This document shows positions 29,438-39,693 of a DNA stretch of 64,000 nucleotides, piece after piece. The translations under genes and the position numbers were made by a program. Position 1 is the first letter of the stretch; the number at the start of each line of letters is the position of its first letter. Source of the DNA: Nitrosomonas sp. (lineage in GTDB: Bacteria > Pseudomonadota > Gammaproteobacteria > Burkholderiales > Nitrosomonadaceae); NCBI GenBank assembly GCA_020852475.1, contig JADZAR010000184.1, positions 1 to 64,000 on the forward strand, in the 5' to 3' direction. The notes under the pieces are model-generated. The model was not told the DNA's origin. It worked only from the letters and a program-made list of their open reading frames with translations, and did not search any database.

Positions 29438-30763
29438 ATGGCTATGGACGCATACAAAAATTTTGTCATAACCGCTGCCCGAGTGCTTCATGATGCTAAT
29501 GTCGCGCGTGCCATTAGCGCAGTGATCGTAATCAATTTCGAGGGTCTACCCGAGCTTGACGGTATGCTCGGCTATAACGAGGTTGATGATATCCTGGCAA
29601 AACTGGTGTCAAAAGTAAGTAATGCATTGGACTCCACCGATGTCGTAGGGGCTGGTGGTCGCTATCAAATATGTTGCCTGCTTCCGGATTTGCTGACGCA
29701 GGCCCACGTGGAACTGGCTGCGCACAAGCTGCTGCGCCTGCTGACACCTGCCATTTCAGTCAAGGATCGGCGTGTTTCCTTGCGACCTCGTATCGGATTT
29801 GCACTAAACACGAACCAAAAAAACAATCTCGGCCAACTGATGCGCAATGCCAGCGCAGGGCTTCACCAGGCAGGGCGCAGAAAAAAATATATTGGCGCTT
29901 TTGAAGAAACAGAAAGAAATAAACTATTGTCCGGCATGGATATCTGGTCGGAACTTGATCGGGCAACCGGAACAGGCGAGCTGGAGCTGGTTTATCAGCC
30001 GCAGTTATGGGCGGATTCCGGGACAATCAGATCAACGGAAGCGCTGTTGCGCTGGAACCATCCAACCCGCGGCACGATTCCTCCCGACAGGTTTTTGCAG
30101 CTTGTGGAAGGTACCGAATTGATGTTCAAGCTAACACTGTGGGTTATCAATACAGCCTTCCGGCAGTGTGCCGAATATCGCAGGGCAGGTCTGGAAGCCG
30201 GTGTTGCGATTAACTTGTCTGCCGGTGATATAAGTGAACCAGAGCTGGTTGAGATGACCGAACAAATGCTCGATATCTGGGGTGTTTGCCCTGAGCACGT
30301 CATCATGGAATTGACGGAAACAGCCATCATGGAAGATAACCCGGTTTCGCTGGAATCATTGGATGGGTTGAAAAAAATTGGATTCAAACTGGCCATGGAC
30401 GATTTTGGAACAGGCTATTCTTCAATGGAGCGCTTGCTGACACTTCCTTTGAATGAAATTAAAATCGACAAATTGTTCGTTGAAAATATGACGAAGCAAT
30501 CCGCGCATGAGCGTATCGTCAATTCAGTGATCAACATGGGCCATCATCTGGGCCTGGAAGTGGTCGCGGAAGGTGTGGAGGACGCAGCTACCTATGATCG
30601 TTTGCAGGAGCTGGGTTGCGATGTTATACAAGGTTTTTATATCGGCGGCGGCTTGTCATTCGGCGAGCTAATTTCGAATCCAAAGGCGTTCGGGCGAATT
30701 CCAACCTTCTTAAAAGAAAAAAGCATCCCCCCGGAAGGAGATGCTTTAAAAAAACAATCATAA
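29438..30763 (+). CDS. EAL domain phosphodiesterase with degenerate GGDEF domain
   Basis: TEALLRWNHPTRGTIPPDRFLQLVEGTELM, INLSAGD, MELTETAIMED, MDDFGTGYSSMERL, EIKIDKLFV, AEGVED; GGDEF position reads AGGRYQI. Confidence 0.9.
   Translation: MAMDAYKNFVITAARVLHDANVARAISAVIVINFEGLPELDGMLGYNEVDDILAKLVSKVSNALDSTDVVGAGGRYQICCLLPDLLTQAHVELAAHKLLRLLTPAISVKDRRVSLRPRIGFALNTNQKNNLGQLMRNASAGLHQAGRRKKYIGAFEETERNKLLSGMDIWSELDRATGTGELELVYQPQLWADSGTIRSTEALLRWNHPTRGTIPPDRFLQLVEGTELMFKLTLWVINTAFRQCAEYRRAGLEAGVAINLSAGDISEPELVEMTEQMLDIWGVCPEHVIMELTETAIMEDNPVSLESLDGLKKIGFKLAMDDFGTGYSSMERLLTLPLNEIKIDKLFVENMTKQSAHERIVNSVINMGHHLGLEVVAEGVEDAATYDRLQELGCDVIQGFYIGGGLSFGELISNPKAFGRIPTFLKEKSIPPEGDALKKQS
30715..30752 (-). 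terminator. intrinsic terminator on the minus strand, inside the 3' end of the EAL gene
   Basis: AAGCATC (30721-30727) / GATGCTT (30740-30746); on the minus strand the stem is followed by a run of T. Confidence 0.6.
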
Positions 30764-31031
30764 GGAAAATATACAAGCATTTTGCTAATGGATATATTAG
30801 CGTGACGCTTGAATACGCGCCCACTATAACTGGTGTTTCCGGCGGGCTATCTTGTAAATAACCGATGTTTTACCCGCTTGTTTTACCTATTGGGTTCGGT
30901 TGATAGTCTCAAGCTTGTACTGTATCTGTTGCGTCTGCATGCCTTTACATGGCCCATCAATGCTTTGAACAGTGTTGTGTTAATTTCCCCTTTGGGAAAA
31001 GTGAAATTTCTTTTTCATTCCCGGATAAATT

Positions 31032-31319
31032 TCAATGTCGATGGGAAGTATGTTGTCCGGTATTTTTTTTGGTTGGAAATTTTTTTTCATGAATTTCGTA
31101 TAAATCAGAGATCTCCTGCATCACTTCGATGGGCAGCCCTGCCCGACTGCCGTTTCGGGTATCCAGAAGCAGTTTCTCCATAAATGGATAAAACTCATCA
31201 TAGCCCCAGTGTAATTCAATCTTTTGCGCTAAATGCCGGAAATTTTTATCCAGCAGCGATTCTTTATCGCCCAGCAGCGCGGAAAATTCTTTTATTGACG
31301 TTTTCAAAGCCATGGTCAT
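31032..31319 (-). CDS. small conserved hypothetical protein
   Basis: MTMALKTSIKEFSALLGDKESLLDKNFRHLAQKIELHWGYDEFYPFMEKLLLDTRNGSRAGLPIEVMQEISDLYEIHEKKFP; coherent composition. Confidence 0.65.
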   Translation of the reverse strand: MTMALKTSIKEFSALLGDKESLLDKNFRHLAQKIELHWGYDEFYPFMEKLLLDTRNGSRAGLPIEVMQEISDLYEIHEKKFPTKKNTGQHTSHRH

Positions 31320-31589
31320 TCCTTGTTTCTGTAACGCGATAATGGAGGCACTATTTTAATCATTGTGCTCCTGCGTTAATTTCGTTATTAGCGGGCATTA
31401 ATCCGCGTAAATTTTGAATTTCGGTCTGTCCCGGCGTCGATTGGCGTTGATTTTTTAACGGTATTTTTGCAACAACACGCCATAACGCCATCAGTAACTG
31501 CGCGTATACCCGAACATGTGTCCGGCTTTCAGGTAATATATTGCGGTTCCCGAATTCCTGCCGCTTGCACTAGGAGATTGTCCGCAAAT

Positions 31590-31697
31590 AGACTGATCTA
31601 CTGTGGAAGATTCTGGGTGACGGGATTTTTCGATCCTTTTCGTTGAATAGAACGACTATTCGCCTCAAATGATCGCAAAATCCCGCTCAATCAGTCT
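31590..31697. repeat. nested inverted-repeat intergenic element
   Basis: AGACTGAT...GGGATTTT...GAATAG-aacga-CTATTC...AAAATCCC...ATCAGTCT. Confidence 0.55.
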
Positions 31698-31767
31698 TGC
31701 CCTCGCTACGATCGCTATTCTCGGGCAGTTTTCTGGTCGACCGGCTTATCTTCTGAAATTGTAAATA

Positions 31768-33471
31768 ATGCGAACCCTTATTACCTATATTATGGTTTTT
31801 CCACGCCGCAGCGCATTTGTGTTGTTGGCGTTGCTTGTTGCCGGTGTGGCGGAAGGACTGAGCCTGACCGCATTATTGCCCTTATTATCAATCGCGGTAG
31901 GTGAATCGACTGATGAATCGAGTATCGGCAAATTCATGGAGGGCGCTTTGCAGAAGATAGGCATTGAACCGACGCTGGATATGATTCTGATCATTATCGT
32001 TGGCGGCATGCTGACCAAGGGCGTGATATTGCTGGTGGCGAACCAGCAGGTTGGATACACCGTTGCGCACGTGGCAACGGCTTTGCGCCTGAACCTGATC
32101 GAGGCGTTGCTGGCCAGTCGCTGGTCGTATTATTTGCGTCAGCCGGTCGGTGCGCTGGCGAATTCCGTGGCAACCGAGGCGTACCGGGCGGCGAACGGTT
32201 TCGAGCATAGCGTGATTGTACTGGCACTGGCCATACAGGTGCTTGTTTATGCCGTGGTCGCCGTGTTTATCTCATGGCAGGCGACACTGGCGTCATTGTT
32301 TATCGGCCTGTTCCTGCTGGTAGTTTTGCATCGCCTGGTGCGTGCAACGCGTCGGGCGGGTGCGAGTCAGACCCAGTTGCTGCGCTATTTGCTGACTTAT
32401 CTTTCGGATGTGTTGAATTCCGTCAAATCGCTCAAAGCCATGTCGCGCGATAATGTTGCCGATGCGATATTGCGTGATCAGACTACGCAACTGGAAAAAG
32501 CCACGCGTCACGAAGTCATGAGCCGGGCGGCGCTTATGGCATTGCAGGAACCGATTCTGGCAGCAATAACGGCGGCGGGATTGTATCTTGCGCTGGTGGT
32601 CTGGGAATTGTCGCTGCCTGAAGTGATGGTGATGGTCTTTTTGCTAACGCGCATACTGGGCTTGCTCAACAAAACACAGCGTAAATACCAGCAACTGGCC
32701 GTGCAGGAAAGCGCCTACTGGGCGTTGCGTAAAGCGGCAGAAGATGCTGCTGCCGCCGCTGAACGAAATTCCGGAACCGCGGAGCCGACATTGCAGCAGG
32801 GCATTGCATTGCAGCATGTCCAATTCAGCTATGGCGAGAAAGTGATTTTTAAACAACTCGACCTCGATATCCCGGTTAAGACATTTACCGCAATTACCGG
32901 ACCTTCAGGCGTGGGCAAGAGTACGCTGATCGATCTGTTGTGCGGATTGACTGAACCTAATGCGGGAAAGATTCTGATTGATGGCAAATCATTGCATGAT
33001 ATCGATCTGAGAAAGTGGCGGCATATGATTGGTTATGTTTCCCAGGATACCATCCTGCTGCACGATACTATTATGAATAACATTCTGGTTGGCGAACCGG
33101 CGCTGACGGCGGCAGACGCCGAGCGCGCGCTGCGTCAGGCGGGCGCATGGGATTTTGTCAGTGCGTTGCCAGATGGTATGCATACCGTTGTCGGCGAACG
33201 CGGCGGATTGCTGTCCGGCGGGCAGCGGCAGCGTATTGCCATTGCACGCGCGCTTGCGCATGGACCGGTATTTTTAATCATGGACGAACCCACCAGCGCG
33301 CTGGATCCGGAAAGTGAAAAAATGATTTGCGAAACACTGCAACATTTGTCCAGGCAGCTGACAATCATCGCGGTATCGCATCAGCCCGCCGTGATTAATG
33401 CGGCAGATCGGGTGTTTATCTTATCTGAGGGGGAAGCGAAGGCTTTGTCGCATGGTGTCGAATCGCTTTAA
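31768..33471 (+). CDS. ABC transporter, fused permease/ATPase (MsbA-like exporter)
   Basis: TM domain; Walker A ITGPSGVGKSTLIDLLCGL; signature LLSGGQRQRIAIARAL; Walker B VFLIMDEPTSALD. Confidence 0.93.
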   Translation: MRTLITYIMVFPRRSAFVLLALLVAGVAEGLSLTALLPLLSIAVGESTDESSIGKFMEGALQKIGIEPTLDMILIIIVGGMLTKGVILLVANQQVGYTVAHVATALRLNLIEALLASRWSYYLRQPVGALANSVATEAYRAANGFEHSVIVLALAIQVLVYAVVAVFISWQATLASLFIGLFLLVVLHRLVRATRRAGASQTQLLRYLLTYLSDVLNSVKSLKAMSRDNVADAILRDQTTQLEKATRHEVMSRAALMALQEPILAAITAAGLYLALVVWELSLPEVMVMVFLLTRILGLLNKTQRKYQQLAVQESAYWALRKAAEDAAAAAERNSGTAEPTLQQGIALQHVQFSYGEKVIFKQLDLDIPVKTFTAITGPSGVGKSTLIDLLCGLTEPNAGKILIDGKSLHDIDLRKWRHMIGYVSQDTILLHDTIMNNILVGEPALTAADAERALRQAGAWDFVSALPDGMHTVVGERGGLLSGGQRQRIAIARALAHGPVFLIMDEPTSALDPESEKMICETLQHLSRQLTIIAVSHQPAVINAADRVFILSEGEAKALSHGVESL

Positions 33472-33670
33472 TTCGATGCTATAGTGCGACATAATCCGGT
33501 CTACAGACACAAAGCAAAGACGTCATGATGGTCATTTGTATGCAGCAGTGATAACCGTCCAGGTTGTGACCGGCGGCCCGTCGCTCGCCGGCCGCATCAG
33601 GTGCTGATAAACGGATTACCTTGCCGGCGTTGTCAATGATGTTTTGTCGTGTTGATTAACGCCATCCAAT

Positions 33671-33692
33671 CTACCGGCATCAAAGCCGGTAG
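33671..33692 (-). terminator. hairpin downstream of the beta-propeller gene
   Basis: CTACCGGC-atcaaa-GCCGGTAG, extendable to ~13 bp; no strong T-tract. Confidence 0.4.
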
Positions 33693-33704
33693 GATCGGAT
33701 TTTC

Positions 33705-34763
33705 TTATTGCCGATAAGTCGATTTGAGCAGATTGGGTGGCGGACCGATGGGTTCGAAGTTCTTGAGCAAAGGGACATCGTCCTTGTTGACCCAGCGGAT
33801 ATCCATATCGTAGGTGCCGTGAGGGCCCCAGCTGCCGGTGAATTTCTTGCCATCCGGCGTAAAAGTCCAGCACATATCCTCTCCACCGGTATTGATCGCA
33901 TCGCCGAGATTCAACGGTTCCTGCCATTCGCCATTTTCATTCTGGTGCGAAATCCATTCGTCATGCCCGCCCCGCGAACCTAGATCAGGCCGCGTGCTGG
34001 TTATGATCAGACTTTTGCCGTCTTTCGACAGTCCGGTCCAGTGCATGTGGTCGCGATGCGGTGAGTTAATTTTCGGTCCCAGGCTTACCGGTTCCTGCCA
34101 GACGCCGTCTTTCTTTTCCACTTTCCAGATATCACTGTCTTGCGTGACACCCGGCTGATTGTAGCTGAAATAAATCAAGCTATCGGATGCAATGATCGGA
34201 CAATGCTCTTCGCCAGTCGGCGTGTTGATGTTCGGCAGTTCCGGCACATCGTTCCAGTTTTTGGCGGACTGCCAGACGCCATCGATTTTCTGAACCACGT
34301 AGAGATCGCCGGATAGCATATCTCCCGGTTCATAGCGCGTGAAATAAATGACATTGCCGTCATCGGAAAAACTGGGTTCCAGTTCCCAGGCGGACGTGTT
34401 AATGTTTGGCCCTGTTGCGGGATCGATGTCCGGTCCCAAATGAACAGGTGGCTGCCAGACGCCATCGACGTTGTGAGACATCCAGATATCAAAGTTGTAG
34501 GGGTTTCCGGGCGATTCAATGCTGCCCGCGCGGGTGGATACAAAGATCGCGGTTTTGCCATCGGCGCTGTAGGTAATCTCCATCTCCGCGCCCGATGAAT
34601 TGATTGGTTTACCCATATCTTTTGATACGCGTGGCGCCTCGTCTGCGCTCCCGCCATCGGAACCGTGCATGCCCGGCATCGCGTGGGAAACGGTGGGTAA
34701 CAGCATCAACACGAGCGGCACAGCACTTAGGGTTGAAATAACGTGCTTCATTTTCATATACAA
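33705..34763 (-). CDS. secreted PD40/WD40-like beta-propeller protein
   Basis: Signal peptide; repeated blades: EMEITYSADGKTAIFVSTR, EPSFSDDGNVIYFTR, HWTGLSKDGKSLIITSTR, CWTFTPDGKKFTGS. Confidence 0.85.
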   Translation of the reverse strand: MYMKMKHVISTLSAVPLVLMLLPTVSHAMPGMHGSDGGSADEAPRVSKDMGKPINSSGAEMEITYSADGKTAIFVSTRAGSIESPGNPYNFDIWMSHNVDGVWQPPVHLGPDIDPATGPNINTSAWELEPSFSDDGNVIYFTRYEPGDMLSGDLYVVQKIDGVWQSAKNWNDVPELPNINTPTGEEHCPIIASDSLIYFSYNQPGVTQDSDIWKVEKKDGVWQEPVSLGPKINSPHRDHMHWTGLSKDGKSLIITSTRPDLGSRGGHDEWISHQNENGEWQEPLNLGDAINTGGEDMCWTFTPDGKKFTGSWGPHGTYDMDIRWVNKDDVPLLKNFEPIGPPPNLLKSTYRQ

Positions 34764-34993
34764 GACCTCCTTTTTAATACAGACAGAATTTTATGCTATT
34801 TTTTGCAGCCGGGGCTGATCTGAATCAATTGCCTCGGAAAACAGCTGCTAGCTTACTGCAGACGGCAATGAATCGGGAAATCAGGATTCGCAAATACACT
34901 GCTTCGCATTAAAAGCGCAGCTTTCAGCAATACGGTAAAGCGTGACGTACTATAATCAAGGTTTAAAGAAAACAATAAAGGAAACCGGATATC

Positions 34994-35839
34994 TTGCGCG
35001 AAGAAATCAAGAAAAACGTCAGTCAGGCATTGGCGGAGGATATTGGGGCGGGCGATCTGACCGTGTTGCTGATTCCTGAACGCCAGACGCTCGTGGCGGA
35101 TGTTGTTATTCGTGAAAATGCGGTGTTGTGCGGTGTGCAGTGGTTTGAGTTATGTTTCCAGATGCTTTGTCCAGATGTCAGTATCGAATGGTTTGCCGGC
35201 GACGGCGATCGTCTTGCGGCACAGCAGAATATCTGTCGGATTTCCGGTAACGCGCGGGCTCTATTAACAGCTGAACGTTCGGCATTGAATTTTCTGCAAT
35301 TGCTCTCCGCTGTGGCGACGCAGACGCGGCGGTATGTGGAAGCCATTGCCGGCACGCAGGCGGCGATTGTAGATACCCGTAAAACGCTACCCGGCCTGCG
35401 GCTGGCGCAGAAATACGCTGTCCGCTGCGGGGGCGGTGCTAACCATCGCCTGGGCTTGTACGACGGCCTCCTGATCAAGGAAAATCATATTGCCGCAGCC
35501 GGCGGCATACGCCGGGCGCTTGAAACAGCGCGGGCGATCGCGCCGCGGAATGTTTTTATTCAGATCGAAGTGGAATCCCTGCAGGAACTGCAAGTAGCGC
35601 TCGATGCAGGCGCCATGATGGTGCTGCTCGATAATTTCACGCTGCCGCAATTAACCGAGGCGGTTGCGCTGCGCGCACATCATGCGGTGAAAACGGGGCA
35701 GGTTATCAGCCTGGAAGCATCCGGTAATATCGGGTTTGATGCGGTGCGCAGCGTGGCCGAAACCGGAGTGGACCGGATTTCCATCGGCAGTCTGACGAAA
35801 AACATACAGGCGGTGGATTTGTCGATGCGATTTGTGTGA
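34994..35839 (+). CDS. nadC: nicotinate-nucleotide pyrophosphorylase (carboxylating), TTG start
   Basis: ALAEDIGAGDLT, ERSALNFLQLLSAVATQT, DTRKTLPGLRLAQKYAVRCGGGANHRLGLYDGLLIKENH, EASGNIGFDAVRSVAETGVDRISIG. Confidence 0.95.
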   Translation: MREEIKKNVSQALAEDIGAGDLTVLLIPERQTLVADVVIRENAVLCGVQWFELCFQMLCPDVSIEWFAGDGDRLAAQQNICRISGNARALLTAERSALNFLQLLSAVATQTRRYVEAIAGTQAAIVDTRKTLPGLRLAQKYAVRCGGGANHRLGLYDGLLIKENHIAAAGGIRRALETARAIAPRNVFIQIEVESLQELQVALDAGAMMVLLDNFTLPQLTEAVALRAHHAVKTGQVISLEASGNIGFDAVRSVAETGVDRISIGSLTKNIQAVDLSMRFV

Positions 35840-35952
35840 GCAGGTGTTCGTGCGCGGCAATATTGCCATCGCCAACTGCGGCGGGCGTTGTGCATATTGT
35901 TTTTGAAAAAATACAACTATAGTTCCGGCGAACTGTGCTGGATTCCTAATCT

Positions 35953-36774
35953 ATGTCTGAATTGCTGTTGATCTATCGGGATGACTATCAGCTGGTGCGA
36001 AGCGGCGCATTAATTGCGGTGATGCTCTCGCTGCGGATTTTTCTGGTCTATCTGATCAAACGCAACCGGGCGATCCTCACGGAGGGGCGCAGACACTGGA
36101 TTACCAGCGTGAAAAACTTCAGCTGGCTGATTATTGTGTTCGGGTTACTGGCCATCTGGTGGCCGGAACTGAAGAATTTCGCTTTTTCGATTGCCGCGGT
36201 GACGCTGGCGCTGGTGATCGCGACCAAGGAGCTGATTCTGTGTTTCAGCGGCGCCATGTTGCGCGCCGGTACGGGCGCTTTTACCATCGGCGACTGGATC
36301 GAAGTAGGCGCGAACCGGGGGGAGGTGATCGATTTCAACATGTTTTCCACTACGCTGCAGGAACTCGACAGACCGCCCAATGATTACAGTTTTACCGGCA
36401 AGGTTATCGTGATTCCCAATAGTCTTTTTTTATCGGAACCGATTAAAAACCTGAATTTTTCCAAGCGTTACGCTTTTCATCGCTTCAATATCGCGATTGA
36501 TACGTGCTTCAATATCGCTGATATTCGCGAATGGGTCGTAGCTGAAATCGATCACTGTTCAGCTGATTTCGCTGAGGTCGCGCGGCGCTATAACGCGTTT
36601 ATTGAAAAAAGAACCGGTATCGATATTCCCGGCCCCGAGCCACGTATTATGATCAGTACGAGTGAGCTCGCTAAATGCATCATCACCGTCATCATCTTCT
36701 GTCCCACCGAGAAAGCCACCGAACTCGAGCGGCATATCACACAGGGCGTGCTGGAGCGGATTTATCAGCAGTGA
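35953..36774 (+). CDS. MscS-family mechanosensitive channel
   Basis: TM helices then GTGAFTIGDWIEVGANRGEVIDFNMFSTTLQEL...GKVIVIPNSLFLSEPIKNL. Confidence 0.88.
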   Translation: MSELLLIYRDDYQLVRSGALIAVMLSLRIFLVYLIKRNRAILTEGRRHWITSVKNFSWLIIVFGLLAIWWPELKNFAFSIAAVTLALVIATKELILCFSGAMLRAGTGAFTIGDWIEVGANRGEVIDFNMFSTTLQELDRPPNDYSFTGKVIVIPNSLFLSEPIKNLNFSKRYAFHRFNIAIDTCFNIADIREWVVAEIDHCSADFAEVARRYNAFIEKRTGIDIPGPEPRIMISTSELAKCIITVIIFCPTEKATELERHITQGVLERIYQQ

Positions 36775-36822
36775 AAGAAGTGACGATGGACAAGTTAAAT
36801 ACTTTTCCGGCTGATAATAGGT

Positions 36823-36854
36823 TACGCCGAGGGTTCGCTTACCCCCTCGGCGTA
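36823..36854. terminator. bidirectional hairpin between convergent genes
   Basis: TACGCCGAGGG ... CCCTCGGCGTA, perfect 11-bp stem. Confidence 0.6.
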
Positions 36855-36899
36855 TTACTCTGTCAAATTGCTGTTTTTGTTACGTTCGATCCGCTGGTA

Positions 36900-37784
36900 T
36901 CAAAAACCGGAACCCGCGCCCGAGGCGGGTATGAAGCCGCCATTGACGTTCACCCACGATTCGCCGGTAAATATATCGGTGATAAATGCCGCGCTGGTGG
37001 CGAAACAATCCGCTACGCGCTGATTGGTGCTCGACGTGACGGTTGTAACGGTAACCGGTGGATTGATAGTTACGCCCGGAAAGCCGGACAGCTGCGAGAG
37101 CTGATCAGTAATATCGAGACAGATATTGCTGTTCACCACCTGATTGGTCAACTCTTCCTGGGCATTGATGATGCAGGTCGATGTGTTTTGTGAGAAGAAA
37201 TCCACTGGATTGGGAATATTTGGCGGCAGATTGAGCGTAATACCGGTAGCCTGGAATGAATTGACATTATTGGTGCTCAGAATGGAAATGCCGGTTGCTT
37301 GCAGCGGTGCGGGCGGTTCACAGAAATTGGTGTTTTCGGGATTGTCGACCACAATGCATTGGCCATTCGTGGTGATGTTGACTACATTGCCGCTTTGGGT
37401 GATGACCATGCCTTCGGGAATTGTTGCTGTATCGCTGCATGCCGGGACGCTGCCGTTGCCGCCGCTACCCTGTATCTGTGCGAGCAGACTGGGCAGTGTG
37501 TCGATGAGCGTTGGGTTTTCCGTTCCCCATGGCCCACCCAGTACGTAGACTTCGTCATTTCTGACGCCTGCATAAATGCCAGTGGACGGATAAAAGCGAA
37601 ATACCCAGGGATCGACCGTCTGGGTAATCTGATGGTCTGGAAACAGATCAGGAAAAGTATTTTCCGCCCAGTTGAACAGCGTTTCAATCTGAGCGGTTGT
37701 TGCTGCTGTGGTTACCGGATTGAAGCCGAACAATAGAACCAGCAGGCATGCTGTCGAGATGATGGATTTGATGCTTTGTTTCAT
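36900..37784 (-). CDS. secreted hypothetical protein with LFxWAE...LFP domain
   Basis: Signal peptide; IETLFNWAENTFPDLFPDHQITQTVDPWVFRFYPSTGIYAGVRNDEVYVLGGPWG. Confidence 0.8.
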   Translation of the reverse strand: MKQSIKSIISTACLLVLLFGFNPVTTAATTAQIETLFNWAENTFPDLFPDHQITQTVDPWVFRFYPSTGIYAGVRNDEVYVLGGPWGTENPTLIDTLPSLLAQIQGSGGNGSVPACSDTATIPEGMVITQSGNVVNITTNGQCIVVDNPENTNFCEPPAPLQATGISILSTNNVNSFQATGITLNLPPNIPNPVDFFSQNTSTCIINAQEELTNQVVNSNICLDITDQLSQLSGFPGVTINPPVTVTTVTSSTNQRVADCFATSAAFITDIFTGESWVNVNGGFIPASGAGSGF

Positions 37785-38143
37785 GGTGCCCTCCCTGTTA
37801 CGTGGCGTGGATTAAAAATCGGCTGCTTTTGTGCCATGGTGTCATACAATTGACGACCGGCCACTCGATGTGCTTTGTCTGTAGCATCCGCATTCATCGA
37901 AATCCGATGATGTTTGCATCAGCAGCACTATTGGAACATTCCGTTTGAACCGGTGTCAAGTTGATGAAAAACGGTTTATATAGTGGTATTTATCCGGCAA
38001 TAAAGCTGTATTTCAAAGTTGAATCCGTCATTCAAAAGATATCCGTTCATTATTTGTGCTGCTTGCCGCCCATCATGGAGATAATCATTTCGCGACTGTT
38101 CAAAAAAATAAACAGATTTTCTTTTTTTAACTAATTGAATATT

Positions 38144-38200
38144 AATTGTTAACAAATTGTTAACATAGATTTCACAATTTTATAACATTGGCTATGTTAT
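38144..38200. promoter_or_regulatory. candidate operator region upstream of the SulP gene
   Basis: AATTGTTAACA x2 in tandem (38144-38165), then ATAACAT-N5-ATGTTAT (38182-38200). Confidence 0.5.
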
Positions 38201-38274
38201 CAATCTGACAAGTATTCACCGTGGATTCGGTTGTATGCGGCTATTGATATTAACTAAATGGAGAATTAAATATT

Positions 38275-39585
38275 ATGGGAACGCAAACTCAGGATGCAAA
38301 ACCGGTTGTTCAGACAGGTTCGGCAGCTTTCCAATCACAGTATTTTTTGCGCGACACTGCTGCCGGATTAATCACTGGCGCCATGGCGATACCGCTGTCG
38401 ATCGGTATTGCCATCATGTCCGATTATCCGATCAAGGTCGGTCTTGCGACCGTGGCTTTTGCCTGCCTTGTCGGCTGGATCAACGCCTGGTTCAAGCCCG
38501 GCAACTTTATCGGTGCGCCGGGCATCGCTGCGGGGCTCGCGCCTGTGCTGGCGCTGGGCGTGGCCACTTTCGGCATTCAGAACATGGCATTCTGTATCTT
38601 CCTGACCGCAACCATGCAGGCGATCATCTGGTACTTTAACTGGCAGAAGTTTTTATTGATTGCCGTTCCGGCTTATCTGGTCGAGGGCCTGTTGGCGGGG
38701 GTGGGATTGAAGATTTTTCTGAAATTTTCTGAATTCACCTACGAAATAGCTGACGACGTGGCGACAGAAGAGTTCTGGAATGGCGCGCGTATTCAGATGG
38801 TTATTATTTCCGCGGCTGGTTTGGGAGTATTCTTATATCTGTTTTCCAAATTCAAGGATACACAACCGGCTATTCCCTATTTTGCACTGATTCTTGGTGG
38901 CGCGCTGTTGGCTCAAGTTGTTGCTGTACCGATGATTCATGTTGAGGATGTGCCGCTTTATCTGCGATTGCCATTGCCTGAGCCTGATGTTACGGCAACG
39001 ATCATGATTTATATGGTGCTTTTTTGCGCAATGCTGGCGGTTATTGACGTAATCGAACAGGTGATGAGTAACGCAGCGATTGAAAAAATCGATCCTTTGA
39101 AACGTAAAACAAACAGCAACAACAGTCTGCTGGCGATATGGATCGCGAATATGGGATCAAGCTTCTTCGGCGGCATGACTAATCTGGATGGACTGGCGAA
39201 AAGTACGACGAACAAACTGGCTGGCGCGTATACGAAATTTTCGGTGCTGGTAATCGGTTTCTTCATTACTTTTTTCATTTTCAATACGGAATATCTGGAT
39301 TATCTGCCGAAATTCGCGCTGGCGGCGATCATGATGTTTACCGGCTACAAGATGATTGCAGGGCTGGTTCATGTGACGCATTATGGCCCTTATGCATTGA
39401 TGCTGGCGTTCATGTGCGGCGGTCTGGTCTTTATGGTCGGCATTTTTGAGGGCCTGTTGATCGCGATGGCGATACATGGTTTTATTCATTATATGGTGTA
39501 TACCAATCATGATAAAACGCCGGGAAGAGCGGTTATCAAGCGGTATTTTGAGAATCTCAAGAAAGACAGCTCCAACTTGCAGTAA
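38275..39585 (+). CDS. SulP family inorganic anion transporter without a C-terminal STAS domain
   Basis: DTAAGLITGAMAIPLSIGIAIMSDYPIKVGLATVAFACLVGWINAWF; multi-TM; ends shortly after the last TM. Confidence 0.85.
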   Translation: MGTQTQDAKPVVQTGSAAFQSQYFLRDTAAGLITGAMAIPLSIGIAIMSDYPIKVGLATVAFACLVGWINAWFKPGNFIGAPGIAAGLAPVLALGVATFGIQNMAFCIFLTATMQAIIWYFNWQKFLLIAVPAYLVEGLLAGVGLKIFLKFSEFTYEIADDVATEEFWNGARIQMVIISAAGLGVFLYLFSKFKDTQPAIPYFALILGGALLAQVVAVPMIHVEDVPLYLRLPLPEPDVTATIMIYMVLFCAMLAVIDVIEQVMSNAAIEKIDPLKRKTNSNNSLLAIWIANMGSSFFGGMTNLDGLAKSTTNKLAGAYTKFSVLVIGFFITFFIFNTEYLDYLPKFALAAIMMFTGYKMIAGLVHVTHYGPYALMLAFMCGGLVFMVGIFEGLLIAMAIHGFIHYMVYTNHDKTPGRAVIKRYFENLKKDSSNLQ

Positions 39586-39693
39586 TCATTTCCATTGCCG
39601 AGGCTAGTTTGCGGGCCGCAGTGAAAGATCGAGCAGGGTGAAAGAATAGTCACCCTGTCCGAGTTAACAAACATTTTTTAAGGGTATAGCGCA

